Numbered from the stretch's first letter, positions 32,815 to 41,743 are shown. The stretch is 64,000 bases of DNA from CAMAXB01 sp964476565 (GCA_964476565.1 CAYZBG010000011.1:20365-84364); one strand, 5' to 3'. Program-made: numbers and translations. Notes: generated by a model not told the origin, from the sequence alone.

Positions 32815-33014
32815 GTTGCCATCATGCCAGCCCGGGCCCGACGCGGCTCCGCAACGCTTGTTGAACCGTGTGCAAATCTTGGCGGTTATGGGCGGCAGGT
32901 CGCCGTCGTTTCGCCACAGGAAAACGCCGCGCGCCAAAATATGCGCAGCGGTGGCCAAGCTGCGCGGAGCAGGCTACGGGGCGTTCGGCTAGGGTGTCGC
33001 CGTCCCACACCGCC

Positions 33015-33233
33015 ATGAACGACACCCTCCACATCGAACCGACTGAGGAGCAGATCCAGAAGGAGGCATACTACCTCTGGCACGCGGACGGATGTCCGTC
33101 CGGCCGCGATCTGGACTACTGGCTGGCTGCCAAGGAACTGCTCCGCCACCGGCACGCCCGTCCGACGGGTGCCAAGCGTCGCCGGGCCAGGGCCGACGCC
33201 GTCGCCGTTCCGATCGAACCCCGCGTTTCCTAA
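33015..33233 (+). CDS. DUF2934-family small protein
   Basis: 72 residues. 'EEQIQKEAYYLWHADGCPSG' and 'RDLDYWLAAKELLRHR' match the DUF2934 pattern (IA..AY.LW...G.P.G.D..dW..AE..L), followed by a basic tail. Small DUF2934 proteins are typical of stress-related loci; the role is unknown. It stands 16 bases before the hibernation-factor gene and may start the cbb3 locus transcript. No clear FNR-type site was found upstream. Confidence 0.75.
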   Translation: MNDTLHIEPTEEQIQKEAYYLWHADGCPSGRDLDYWLAAKELLRHRHARPTGAKRRRARADAVAVPIEPRVS

Positions 33234-33249
33234 CCCTCGTCACCTCCCC

Positions 33250-33612
33250 ATGTCGAACGAACCTGTCTTGCTTCACACCGAAGGTTTCACTGCCCGCGAC
33301 GGCCTCGTCGCGCTGGCCCGCCGCAAAGCCGGCAAGCTGCTGCGTCACGACGACCGCCTTGTCCGCATCCGCCTCACCTTGGTGCGAGAGACGCCGCGTC
33401 ATGGGGCGGAGGCGTTTGCCGCGACCGCCATTCTCGAGCGCGCCGGCCGCGATGCCATCGCCCATGCCGCCGGCGATTCACCAGAGGCGGCGGTGCACGC
33501 GATTGTCGACAAGCTGGAGCGCATGATCACCGCGCGCACCGGTGCGCGGCGGCGCGCCGTGCAGCACCCGCATCCGATCGAGCTGGCCGTGGCGTTGCCC
33601 AAGGCCGGCTGA
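33250..33612 (+). CDS. Ribosome hibernation-promoting factor, HPF/RaiA family
   Basis: 120 residues from ATG 33250. 'LLHTEGFTARDGLVALARRK' then 'AGKLLRHDDRLVRIRLTLVR', 'GAEAFAATAILERAGRDAIA' and 'DSPEAAVHAIVDKLERMITA' follow the beta-alpha-beta-beta-beta-alpha order of the S30AE domain. It would bind the 30S decoding site and inactivate ribosomes under starvation or low oxygen. It is a short form, lacking the long-HPF dimerisation domain. Its place in front of the cbb3 oxidase genes suggests co-response to oxygen limitation (inference). Confidence 0.8.
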   Translation: MSNEPVLLHTEGFTARDGLVALARRKAGKLLRHDDRLVRIRLTLVRETPRHGAEAFAATAILERAGRDAIAHAAGDSPEAAVHAIVDKLERMITARTGARRRAVQHPHPIELAVALPKAG

Positions 33613-33661
33613 GTTCGCCCGGTTCCGTTCACCTCCCGTCTCCCCCTCAACCCTCCCTGTC

Positions 33662-33925
33662 ATGGCCGTCATTCCTCTCACCCTCGTGATCAGCCTGTGC
33701 CTGGTCTTCACCTTCGTGGTCTTCTTCCTCCTCGAGCACTCGCGCCAACGTTACAGCAGCGCGGAAAGCCAGGCGATCCTGCCGCTGGCGGAGGAGACGC
33801 CGCGGCTGGCGACGGCCGACGCCGTCCGCTCACCCGCCCGCGACCGTGCCGCCGGTGCCGCGTGCGGATGCAGCCGGGGCGAGCGCCCCGCCTGTGCGGA
33901 CTGCCTCTCTCATCGCGCCCGTTGA
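33662..33925 (+). CDS. Small single-span membrane protein in cbb3 locus
   Basis: 87 residues. One N-terminal hydrophobic helix 'AVIPLTLVISLCLVFTFVVF' is followed by 'FLLEHSRQRYSSAESQAILP', an acidic/Ala stretch, and a Cys-rich end ('GAACGCSRGERPACADCLSH') with five Cys and one His. It starts 26 bases before the ccoNO gene. CcoS-like proteins are small and single-span, but the usual FDD motif is not visible. A copper-related role of the terminal Cys cluster is a guess. Confidence 0.65.
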   Translation: MAVIPLTLVISLCLVFTFVVFFLLEHSRQRYSSAESQAILPLAEETPRLATADAVRSPARDRAAGAACGCSRGERPACADCLSHRAR

Positions 33926-33951
33926 GCGCGCCACGCAAGCCACCTCCGATT

Positions 33952-36264
33952 ATGTCCGACCGTTCCGTCGTCATCGAATACAACGACAAGATCGTCCGCC
34001 AGTTCATGCTCGCCTCCGTCATCTGGGGTGCGGTGGGCATGCTGGTGGGCGTCCTGATCGCCACGCAGCTCAATTTTTGGCGGGCGAACTTCGACCTGCC
34101 GTGGCTGACCTTCGGGCGCCTGCGTCCGCTGCACACCAACGCCGTCATCTTCGCCCTCGTGGGCAACATGATGTTCGCCGGGGTGTACTACTCGACGCAG
34201 CGCCTGGTGAAGGCGAGACTCGCGAGCGACTTCCTGTCCGCCCTGCATTTCTGGGGTTGGCAGGCGATCATCGTCGCCGCCGCCATCACCCTGCCGCTCG
34301 GCTTCACCCGGGGTAAGGAGTACGCCGAGCTGATCTGGCCGATCAACATCGCCGTGGCGGTCATCTGGGTGGTGTTTGGCGTCAACTTCTTCTGGACGCT
34401 CGCCCGCCGCCAGGAGCGCAGCCTCTACGTGGCGATCTGGTTCTACATCGCGACGATCATCACCGTGGCGATGCTCTACATCGTCAACCACCTCTCGATC
34501 CCGACGTCGTGGGTGCACAGCTACCCGGTCTTCGCCGGCGCGCAGGACGGCCTCGTCCAGTGGTGGTACGGGCACAACGCCGTGGCGTTCTTCCTCACCA
34601 CGCCGATCCTCGGCATCATGTACTACTTCCTGCCGAAGGCGGCGGAAAGTCCGGTGTACAGCTACCGGCTGTCGGTGATCCATTTCTGGTCGCTCGTCTT
34701 CGTCTACATCTGGGCCGGCCCGCACCACCTGCTGAACACGGCGCTGCCGAACTGGCTGCAGATGCTGGGCATGACCTTCTCGCTCATGCTCTGGGCGCCT
34801 TCCTGGGGCGGCATGCTCAACGGCCTGCTCACGCTGCGCGGTGCCTGGAACAAGCTGCGCACCGATCCGGTGCTCAAATTCTTCGCCGCGGGCGTGACCT
34901 TCTACGGCATGGCCACGTTCGAGGGACCGCTGCTCTCGATCAAGTCGGTCAACGCGCTCGGGCACTACACCGACTGGATCATCGGACACGTGCACGCGGG
35001 CGCCCTCGGCTGGAACGGTTTCATGGCCGCGGGCATGTTCTACTGGCTGGCGCCGCGCCTTTGGAACAAGCCGCTGCATTCGCAGAGCCTGGCCAACCTG
35101 CACTTCTGGCTCGGGACCGTCGGCATCCTGCTCTACGTCGCCGCGATGTGGACCTCCGGCATCACCCAGGGTCTGATGCTTAGCGCCACGACCGACAATG
35201 GCACGGTGCTGGCGTATCCGAACTTCCTCGACACGCTCAACGCGATCCGGCCGCTCATGCTCATGCGCGTGATCGGCGGCGGGCTCTACCTCGTGGGCTG
35301 GCTGATCATGGCGTGGAATCTCTATTGCACGATCCGCGGCGCCCAGGCCGTCAACGGCACCGCCCGCGTCTTCGTCGAGGACAAGCCGGCACACGAGGCG
35401 CCGGTCGGCGCGCTCGCGACCTTTCTCAATCCGCCGGTTGTCTTCTCCGCCCTCGGCACGCTCTTCGCCTGTGTCTGGCTCTTCGGCCAGGATGCGGTGC
35501 AGCTCGCCGGTCTGATCGGCACCGCCCTCTGCGTCATCGTGGCGTGGGTGCACTTCGAGTCGCGCGGCCGCCAGTGGGCCTCGTGGTACGACCGCCTGCT
35601 GGTCAGCGCGGCGCCGTTCACCGTCCTGACCTTCATCGCCGTCGCCGCCGGCGGGGTGATCCAGATTGTCCCGACCGTGTTGGTGAACAAGGCGGTCAAC
35701 GTCGAAGACCGGCTCCAGGTGCCGTACACGCCGCTGGAGCTGGCTGGACGCGACCTCTACGTCAGCGAGGGGTGCTACAACTGCCATTCGCAGATGATCC
35801 GCACGCTGGTGCCCGACGTCCTGCGCTACGGCGAGTATTCGCGCCTCGGCGAATCGATCTATGACCATCCCTACCAGTGGGGCTCGCGCCGTGCCGGTCC
35901 GGACCTCGCCCGGGTGGGTGGCAAGTATCCCAATATCTGGCACTATCGCCACATGGAGGACCCGCGCGCGATTTCCGCCGGTTCCAACATGCCGGCCTAT
36001 CCCTGGATGGTGACCGATGCGGCTGACCTCGCCGCCCTGCCGGCGAAGATCCGCGTGCAGCGCACCCTCGGTGTGCCGTATCCGGAATGGACCGACGAGG
36101 AGATCGTCGCCTCCGCGGAAGCGCAGGGACGCGAGATCGCCGCCGACCTCCGCAACGCCGGCGCCTACGTGGCCCATGACCGCGAGATCGTGGCCTTGAT
36201 CGCCTACCTCCAGAAGCTCGGCAAATCCGAGCCCGTGACGACGCAGGCTGCGTCGGCCCGCTGA
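33952..36264 (+). CDS. ccoNO: Fused cbb3-type cytochrome c oxidase subunits I/II (CcoN-CcoO)
   Basis: 770 residues from ATG 33952; the longer upstream frame is not protein-like. The N-terminal about 480 residues are CcoN, the heme b/heme b3-CuB subunit with 12 or more membrane helices: 'PLHTNAVIFALVGNMMFAGV', 'LVQWWYGHNAVAFFLTTPIL', 'GPHHLLNTALPNWLQ', 'HYTDWIIGHVHAGALGWNGF'. After a linker with two further helices the C-terminal part is CcoO: 'LYVSEGCYNCHSQMIRTLVP' (heme c, Cys 608, Cys 611, His 612), 'YQWGSRRAGPDLARVGGKYP' and the axial Met in 'SAGSNMPAYPW'. The enzyme reduces O2 at low oxygen and pumps protons. The fusion is known in Bacteroidetes and relatives. Confidence 0.95.
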   Translation: MSDRSVVIEYNDKIVRQFMLASVIWGAVGMLVGVLIATQLNFWRANFDLPWLTFGRLRPLHTNAVIFALVGNMMFAGVYYSTQRLVKARLASDFLSALHFWGWQAIIVAAAITLPLGFTRGKEYAELIWPINIAVAVIWVVFGVNFFWTLARRQERSLYVAIWFYIATIITVAMLYIVNHLSIPTSWVHSYPVFAGAQDGLVQWWYGHNAVAFFLTTPILGIMYYFLPKAAESPVYSYRLSVIHFWSLVFVYIWAGPHHLLNTALPNWLQMLGMTFSLMLWAPSWGGMLNGLLTLRGAWNKLRTDPVLKFFAAGVTFYGMATFEGPLLSIKSVNALGHYTDWIIGHVHAGALGWNGFMAAGMFYWLAPRLWNKPLHSQSLANLHFWLGTVGILLYVAAMWTSGITQGLMLSATTDNGTVLAYPNFLDTLNAIRPLMLMRVIGGGLYLVGWLIMAWNLYCTIRGAQAVNGTARVFVEDKPAHEAPVGALATFLNPPVVFSALGTLFACVWLFGQDAVQLAGLIGTALCVIVAWVHFESRGRQWASWYDRLLVSAAPFTVLTFIAVAAGGVIQIVPTVLVNKAVNVEDRLQVPYTPLELAGRDLYVSEGCYNCHSQMIRTLVPDVLRYGEYSRLGESIYDHPYQWGSRRAGPDLARVGGKYPNIWHYRHMEDPRAISAGSNMPAYPWMVTDAADLAALPAKIRVQRTLGVPYPEWTDEEIVASAEAQGREIAADLRNAGAYVAHDREIVALIAYLQKLGKSEPVTTQAASAR

Positions 36265-36284
36265 ACCGCCCTCCGCTTCCCACC

Positions 36285-36464
36285 ATGTTCCGTCGACTCA
36301 TCCTCGAACACTGGACCGGCATTTTCACGCTGGCCGCGTTTGTCACCGCGCTCACGGTCTACCTCACCGTGTGCCTGCGCGCGCTGCGCATGCGGCGCAG
36401 CCAGATCGATCACTTCGCGGCCCTGCCGCTCCAGGACGAAACGGAGGACCGTCGCCATGACTGA
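36285..36464 (+). CDS. CcoQ-like small membrane protein
   Basis: 59 residues (ATG 36285). It starts 'FRRLILEHWTGIFTLAAFVT' with one membrane helix through 'ALTVYLTVCLRALRM', then a charged C-terminus ending in D-E-T-E-D-R-R-H-D. Size, position between ccoNO and ccoP, and the helix-plus-basic-stop pattern fit CcoQ, which stabilises the complex. Its last 8 bases overlap the ccoP start (ATGACTGA), so translation is coupled. Confidence 0.75.
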   Translation: MFRRLILEHWTGIFTLAAFVTALTVYLTVCLRALRMRRSQIDHFAALPLQDETEDRRHD

Positions 36465-37029
36465 TCCGCGTGACCTCAAGGAGCCGGCCGAAGATTCCTT
36501 CCGGCCGCACGTGTACGACGGCATCCAGGAGTACAACAAGCGGCTGCCCAACTGGTGGCTGCTCACGTTCTACGGCAGCATCGTCTTCGCGATCGTCTAT
36601 TGGTTCTACTTTGCGCAATCCGGTCTGCCGGTGCCCGATGGCAAGCGGGTCGATCTCGCGATGGCGAAGATCGAGGCCGCGAAGCTCGAAGGGAACCCGG
36701 TCACGGACGACGCCAGCCTCTGGGCGATGAGCCGCAACGCCGTCATGGTCGACGCCGGCCGGGTCACCTACAAGGCGACCTGTGCGAGCTGTCACGGCGA
36801 GACGCTGGCCGGCGCGATCGGCCCCAGCCTCGTCGATGCCACCTGGGTGCATGGTGGCAATCCGCTCGCGGTGAAGACGGTCATCGAGCAGGGCGTGCTC
36901 GTCAAAGGCATGCCGGCCTGGGGACCGGTCCTGGGGGCCCGCAAGGTGACGGAAGTCGTGGCCTTCGTGCTCAGCCACCATACGCCGCCAGCGGTCGCGA
37001 GTGCGGGCGCGGGCGCCGCCGCTCCGTGA
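36457..37029 (+). CDS. ccoP: cbb3 oxidase subunit III, CcoP, single-heme form
   Basis: 190 residues; GGAGG at 36443-36447 supports ATG 36457. The cytoplasmic start 'FRPHVYDGIQEYNKRLPNWW' and one membrane helix ('LLTFYGSIVFAIVYWFYFAQ') are typical of CcoP. It has only one CxxCH (Cys 109, Cys 112, His 113 in 'KATCASCHGETLAGAIGP'), with axial Met about 152 in 'LVKGMPAWGPVLG'. Classical CcoP is about 300 residues and has two hemes. It feeds electrons to CcoO. Two bases separate it from ccoG. Confidence 0.9.
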   Translation: MTDPRDLKEPAEDSFRPHVYDGIQEYNKRLPNWWLLTFYGSIVFAIVYWFYFAQSGLPVPDGKRVDLAMAKIEAAKLEGNPVTDDASLWAMSRNAVMVDAGRVTYKATCASCHGETLAGAIGPSLVDATWVHGGNPLAVKTVIEQGVLVKGMPAWGPVLGARKVTEVVAFVLSHHTPPAVASAGAGAAAP

Positions 37030-37030
37030 A

Positions 37031-38506
37031 ATGTCGCCGTCGATCAAGCCGCCCCGTCCGTCGCTCGATGCCGTCACCACCATCCGTGAAGACGGTTCGC
37101 GGCTCTTCCTGCATCCGGCCGATGCGCGAGGCGCCTTCACGCGCTGGCGCCGGGCGACGGGCTGGCTGCTGATCGCCATCTACCTGTCGCTGCCTTGGAT
37201 TCCGGTCGGCGGCCATCCGGCGGTGTTCCTCGACGTGGCGCACCGGCGGTTCCACCTCTTCGGAGGCACGCTCGCGTTTCAGGACATCTGGCTGCTCTTC
37301 TTCCTCATCAGCGGACTTGGCTTTGCCCTGTTTTTCATCACGGCGCTGCTGGGCCGGGTGTGGTGCGGGTGGGCCTGTCCCCAGACGGTCTTTCTCGACC
37401 ACGTGTATCGGCGGATCGAGCGCTGGATCGAAGGCGACGCCACGGCGCGGCGGGCCCTCGACACCGCGCCCTGGACCGCGCGCAAGGTGATCCGCCGCGG
37501 CGCGAAGCAGGTCCTCTTTGTGGTCGTCTCGGCCGTGATCGCGCACCTGTTCATCGCCTACTTCGTATCGATCCCGGAACTCTGGGCGATGATGCACGAC
37601 GCCCCGGGCCGGCACTGGAGCGCGTTCGTTTTCGTCTTCGCCTTCACCGCCGTACTCTACTTCAACTTCGCCTGGTTCCGGGAGCAGCTTTGCATCGTGA
37701 TCTGTCCGTACGGGCGCCTGCAGTCGGTGCTGATCGACGACCATTCGCTCGTGATCGGCTACGATGCGGGACGGGGCGAACCGCGCGGACCCCGACCGGC
37801 GGGACTCAACATCGACGCACGGGGCCAGCCCCTGGGTGACTGTGTGGCCTGCAACCGCTGTGTGCAGGTTTGCCCGACCGGCATCGATATCCGGCAGGGG
37901 CTGCAGATCGAGTGCATCGGCTGCGCGGCCTGCATCGACGCCTGCGACGAGGTCATGACCAAGGTGAAGAAGCCCACCGGTCTGATCCGCTACGACTCGC
38001 TCGAAGGCCTCGCCGGCCGGATCACCCGCTGGCTGCGCCCGCGCACCCTGGTCTACGCCGCCCTGCTCCTCGTCGGCGCCGGTGTCGCCACGTGGGCGCT
38101 GTCGACGGTGCGTCCGGCCAATGCCGGCGTCACCCGCATGGCCGGGGCGCCGTACTTCGTCGACGACGACCATGTGCGCAATCAGTTCCTCGTGCGCCTG
38201 GTGAACAAGCGCGATGAGGCGGTGCGGTTCACCGTGGCCCTGCCGGATGCGCCGGCGGCCTTGGTGCGTACGGGATTCGAGCAGCCGGTGGAGGTGCCGG
38301 GCCTCGGCGAGATCGTCACGCCGCTGGTGGTACGCTTGCCGCGGTCCGCCTACGATGGCCGGTTTGCGCTGCGGGTGGTGGTGGCGGATGAGGCGGCAAC
38401 GTTCCAGCTGGAGCGTACGATTGAGTTTGTCGGTCCCGATCCCGCCTTGCTGCGGGCCGAAGAGCGCGAACGCGCCGACCAGGAGGTCCATGAAACCGCG
38501 AAATGA
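37031..38506 (+). CDS. ccoG: Cytochrome oxidase accessory protein CcoG (FixG/RdxA)
   Basis: 491 residues. Polyferredoxin membrane protein that reduces Cu(II) to Cu(I) for assembly of cbb3 oxidase. Membrane helices surround 'GRVWCGWACPQTVFLDHVYR' (NapH-like). Cysteine clusters for two 4Fe-4S centres start at Cys 271: 'CVACNRCVQVCPTGIDIRQG' and 'IECIGCAACIDACDEVM'. After the last helix an Ig-like FixG C-terminal domain follows ('RNQFLVRLVNKRDEAVRFTV', 'LVVRLPRSAYDGRFALRVVV'). Its end overlaps by 17 bases the next small gene. Confidence 0.93.
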   Translation: MSPSIKPPRPSLDAVTTIREDGSRLFLHPADARGAFTRWRRATGWLLIAIYLSLPWIPVGGHPAVFLDVAHRRFHLFGGTLAFQDIWLLFFLISGLGFALFFITALLGRVWCGWACPQTVFLDHVYRRIERWIEGDATARRALDTAPWTARKVIRRGAKQVLFVVVSAVIAHLFIAYFVSIPELWAMMHDAPGRHWSAFVFVFAFTAVLYFNFAWFREQLCIVICPYGRLQSVLIDDHSLVIGYDAGRGEPRGPRPAGLNIDARGQPLGDCVACNRCVQVCPTGIDIRQGLQIECIGCAACIDACDEVMTKVKKPTGLIRYDSLEGLAGRITRWLRPRTLVYAALLLVGAGVATWALSTVRPANAGVTRMAGAPYFVDDDHVRNQFLVRLVNKRDEAVRFTVALPDAPAALVRTGFEQPVEVPGLGEIVTPLVVRLPRSAYDGRFALRVVVADEAATFQLERTIEFVGPDPALLRAEERERADQEVHETAK

Positions 38507-38651
38507 TCTTTCCCTCTGGGTGGGCGTCGGGGCGGCCTTCGCCCTGCTGCTGGCCTCCTGGATCATCCTGTTCGGTCTTGCGGCCGATCACCCGGTGCAA
38601 TCCGTGCCGCTGGCGCCCGCGGCCGTGTCGGCCCAGCCGGACCGGCCCTGA
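38490..38651 (+). CDS. Tiny membrane protein in cbb3 locus
   Basis: 53 residues. AGGAGG at 38481-38486 precedes the ATG closely. 'DLSLWVGVGAAFALLLASWI' and 'ILFGLAADHPVQSV' give one membrane helix with a short periplasmic tail. It occupies the place where ccoH (fixH) normally lies but is only a third of its length and lacks its soluble domain. Overlap with ccoG argues that it is translated. Function unknown. Confidence 0.65.
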   Translation: MKPRNDLSLWVGVGAAFALLLASWIILFGLAADHPVQSVPLAPAAVSAQPDRP

Positions 38652-38663
38652 ACCCTTTCCGCC

Positions 38664-39359
38664 ATGGAATTCGCCTCCCTGCAATCGCCCGCGGCGGCCC
38701 TGATGGCCGGACTGGTCACCAGCCTGCACTGCGCCGGCATGTGCGGTCCGCTGGCCTGCATGCTCTCGCCCGGCCGGGGCGAGCGGGTCGATGCGCAGAC
38801 CGTGCATACTATCTATCACCTGTCGCGGCTGCTCGGATACGCCGCGCTGGGCGCGCTTGCGGGCGGGATCGGTCGCATGCCCCTCGGCCTGCTCGGCGGC
38901 GAGGCCGGGAAGTACCTGCCGTGGGTGCTGGTGCTCTTCTTCGTGGTGGTCGCCGCGCGCCTCGACCAGCGCCTGCCGCGCCTCGCCTGGCTGGGGCGGA
39001 TCCAAGTACGCCTGCAAGGCTGGCTGCGCGGTCGCTCGCGGGTGCGGGTGGCGGCAGTGATGGGGGCGGCGACGCCGCTGTTGCCCTGCGGTCCGCTGTA
39101 TTTCCTCGTCGCCCTCGCGGCGCTCTCAGGATCCGCCCTGCGTGGCGTGGAGTTCATGCTCGCTTTCGGGCTCGGCACCGTGCCGGTGCTCTGGCTGGTC
39201 CAGGCCAATGCGAGCTGGGTGCGCGGCCGCCTCACGCCAACCGGCCTGCGCCGGACCCAGGCGACGCTGGCGCTCGTGACCGCCGCCGTGCTCACCTGGC
39301 GGCTGCGCGGCACGCTCGGGTTCGAAGGCCCTGACGCCAGCACCTTCCTCTGCTTCTGA
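38664..39359 (+). CDS. TauE/SafE (DsbD_2, UreH-like) membrane protein of cbb3 assembly
   Basis: 231 residues with about six hydrophobic segments. Opening 'AALMAGLVTSLHCAGMCGPL' is the hallmark of the family located in ccoGHIS clusters (HC.GMCGP), and the repeated half has 'GAATPLLPCGPLYFLVALAA'. The Cys pairs at both places could handle copper or thiols across the membrane. It starts 12 bases after the tiny membrane gene and ends 2 bases before the P-type ATPase gene. Probable role in copper or heme c assembly of the oxidase. Confidence 0.87.
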   Translation: MEFASLQSPAAALMAGLVTSLHCAGMCGPLACMLSPGRGERVDAQTVHTIYHLSRLLGYAALGALAGGIGRMPLGLLGGEAGKYLPWVLVLFFVVVAARLDQRLPRLAWLGRIQVRLQGWLRGRSRVRVAAVMGAATPLLPCGPLYFLVALAALSGSALRGVEFMLAFGLGTVPVLWLVQANASWVRGRLTPTGLRRTQATLALVTAAVLTWRLRGTLGFEGPDASTFLCF

Positions 39360-39361
39360 CC

Positions 39362-41740
39362 ATGGCTGCGACCCTGATTCCCGCGTTGGCCGATGCGCCC
39401 TCACCCCCGGTGGCCCGGGTGTGCCGGCATTGCGGCGCGCCGTCCCGTTCCGAGGAGTTCTGCTGTCCGGGATGCGCCTACGTGTTTCGCCTCGTGCATG
39501 AGCAGGGACTCGAGACGTACTACCGGATCAAGGACGCCATCACGCCGCCGGCCGACCCGGCGCTGCTCGAACCGCGCGACTACGGCTGGCTGGCCGAGGC
39601 GGCCACGGCGGCCACGGCTCGCGCCGGCGGGCGCACGCCGTCCCTCGAGGTGGAAGTGCAGGGCCTTTCCTGCGCGGCGTGTGTCTGGTTGATCGAACGC
39701 ATCTTTTCGCGGCAGGCCGGAGCGGGCCGGATCGACGTGAACGCGCAGACCGGGCGCATGCGGTTCAGCTGGGCGCCGGACGCGTTCGATGTGACGGGCT
39801 TTGCGCGGGCGTTGCAGTCCTTCGGGTACCTCGTGGGCCCGGCGCGCGCGGAGCGGCCGGAGGCGACGGAGAGCCGGGACCTGGTGCGGCGGATCGGCCT
39901 GTGCACGGCCTTTGCGATGAACGTGATGCTGTTCACGCTGCCGACCTACTTCGGCATGGAGGCGGGCTTCACCTACGCGCGCCTCTTCAGCACGCTGTCG
40001 CTGCTCTTTGGTACACTCAGCCTGCTGGCCGGCGGCGGCTACTTTCTCGTGCGGGCGGTGCGGGCCCTGCGCCTCGGCGCGTTGCACATCGACCTGCCGA
40101 TCGGTCTCGGAATCACGGGTGCATATGCCGGTTCCTTCTACGGCTGGCTGAGCGGGCGGGAGGAGTACGTGTACTTCGATTTTGTGAGCGGGTTCATCCT
40201 GCTCATGTTGGTCGGACGCTGGGCGCAGGTCGCGGCGGTGGAACGGAACCAGCGCCGGTTGCTCAGCCGGCAACCGACTCAGCTGGGCGTGACAGTCGAG
40301 GGGCCGGACGGACGGCGGACCGAGGTGGCGCCAGAGGCCCTGGCTCCGGGCATGACGTTTCTGGCCGTCACGGGACGGACTCTCCCGGTCGAGGCAAAAC
40401 TGCTTTCGGCCGAGGCCACCTTCAGCCTGGCGTGGATCAACGGCGAATCCGATCCGCGTGTGTTCCATGCCGGACAACGCATCCCGGCGGGGGCGGTTCC
40501 GCTGGACCGAGCGGACGTCCGGTTGGAAGCGACGCAGGGCTGGGGCGAATCGTTGCTGGCCGAGTTGCTGGCTCCCTCGGAGCGGCGCGAACACCGCCAC
40601 CGGCTGGTCGAACGCATCATCCAGGCGTACCTCGTGGCCATCCTTGGCATCGCTGCGGCCGCCGGCATCGGCTGGTGGCTGATGTCGGGCGACCTCGTGC
40701 ACACCGGGGCGGTCGTGACGGCAATTCTCGTTGTGTCGTGCCCCTGTGCGCTCGGCCTGGCGATTCCGCTGGCGGATGAGATGGCCACGGTGGCCCTGCG
40801 CCGGCGAGGAGTCTTTGTGCGGGCGCCCGACCTGTGGCCGCGGCTGGCGAAGATTCGCAAGGTGGTGTTCGACAAGACCGGCACGCTCACGCTCGAGCAT
40901 CCGCAACTGCGCAATCCGGAGGCCGTGGCGGCGTTGGACGCGGACGCGCGTTCGGCCTTGCTCGCGTTGGTCCGCGACAACCCCCATCCGGTCAGCCGGG
41001 CGCTGCACGAGGCCGTGCTCGCGCTCGGACCAGTCGAAGCCGCGGGCGGAACGGTGGCGGAGACAGTTGGCGCAGGGGTGCGCCTTGGGCCGTGGACGCT
41101 CGGACGTCCCGGTTGGGCGGACACGGGCGGTGCGGTGGGCTTGGACTCCGGGACAGTGCTGGCCCGCGACGGCCGGGTGGTGGCAGTGTTCGACTTGGTG
41201 GATACGCCCCGGCCCGGTGCGGCGGAGGAGATTGCCGCGCTGCGCCGTCGGGGGCTCGCCATTCACGTGCTCAGTGGCGATCGGCGCGAAAAGGTGGCGG
41301 CGCTGCTGGGCGCGCTGGGTCTGCCGGCGCACCAAGGGGCAGGGGAACTCTCGCCGCGCGGCAAGGCGGCCTGGCTGGAGGTCGAGGGAGCTGACGAGGC
41401 CCTGATGCTCGGCGACGGCGCCAACGACAGCCTCGCCTTCGATCGCGCGCTCTGTCGCGGCACGCCGGTCGTGCACCGCGGGCTGCTCTCGGAGAAGGCG
41501 GATTTCTATTACCTCGGCCGGGGCATTGCCGGCATCCGCGCGCTCTTCGAGGTCGATGCGGCCCGCCGCAGCACCGGGGTGGCGCTGCTGGTCTTCATGG
41601 TCGCCTACAACCTGGCGGCGGTCGGCCTCGCCGTGAGCGGCCACATGAATCCGCTGTTCGCCGCGGTGCTGATGCCGCTCAGCTCGCTGGCGACGCTGGC
41701 GATCGTCGGCATGGGGATGCGGCGGGTGTGGGGACGGTGA
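39362..41740 (+). CDS. ccoI: Copper-translocating P-type ATPase for cbb3 assembly (CcoI/FixI)
   Basis: 792 residues. An N-terminal Cys-rich segment ('VCRHCGAPSRSEEFCCPGCA') typical of CcoI is followed by a heavy-metal domain with 'LSCAACVWLIERIFS' (Cys 104, Cys 107). The transmembrane metal site is Cys-Pro-Cys (460-462) in 'ILVVSCPCALGLAIPLA', the phosphorylated Asp is 504 in 'VVFDKTGTLTLEHPQ', and the hinge is 'ALMLGDGANDSLAFDRALC'. It moves Cu(I) to the periplasm for CuB insertion rather than for tolerance. Last gene of the locus; no ccoS-type gene follows. Confidence 0.93.
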   Translation: MAATLIPALADAPSPPVARVCRHCGAPSRSEEFCCPGCAYVFRLVHEQGLETYYRIKDAITPPADPALLEPRDYGWLAEAATAATARAGGRTPSLEVEVQGLSCAACVWLIERIFSRQAGAGRIDVNAQTGRMRFSWAPDAFDVTGFARALQSFGYLVGPARAERPEATESRDLVRRIGLCTAFAMNVMLFTLPTYFGMEAGFTYARLFSTLSLLFGTLSLLAGGGYFLVRAVRALRLGALHIDLPIGLGITGAYAGSFYGWLSGREEYVYFDFVSGFILLMLVGRWAQVAAVERNQRRLLSRQPTQLGVTVEGPDGRRTEVAPEALAPGMTFLAVTGRTLPVEAKLLSAEATFSLAWINGESDPRVFHAGQRIPAGAVPLDRADVRLEATQGWGESLLAELLAPSERREHRHRLVERIIQAYLVAILGIAAAAGIGWWLMSGDLVHTGAVVTAILVVSCPCALGLAIPLADEMATVALRRRGVFVRAPDLWPRLAKIRKVVFDKTGTLTLEHPQLRNPEAVAALDADARSALLALVRDNPHPVSRALHEAVLALGPVEAAGGTVAETVGAGVRLGPWTLGRPGWADTGGAVGLDSGTVLARDGRVVAVFDLVDTPRPGAAEEIAALRRRGLAIHVLSGDRREKVAALLGALGLPAHQGAGELSPRGKAAWLEVEGADEALMLGDGANDSLAFDRALCRGTPVVHRGLLSEKADFYYLGRGIAGIRALFEVDAARRSTGVALLVFMVAYNLAAVGLAVSGHMNPLFAAVLMPLSSLATLAIVGMGMRRVWGR

Positions 41741-41743
41741 GGC

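Noticed and set aside
32815..33014. Possible FNR-type site (TTG...CAA) before the oxidase locus
   Set aside because: TTGAACCGTGTGCAA does not have the TTGAT-N4-ATCAA symmetry; the match is too weak.
33697..33951. N-terminal extension of ccoNO
   Set aside because: The extra 85 codons overlap the small membrane-protein gene in another frame and are Arg/Pro/Gly-rich.
33910..36177. Long minus-strand frames opposite ccoNO (755 codons), ccoI (39401-41644), parE (10583-12481) and parC (13364-15061)
   Set aside because: Antisense shadows of clearly identified genes with His/Arg/Glu/Asp-rich composition.
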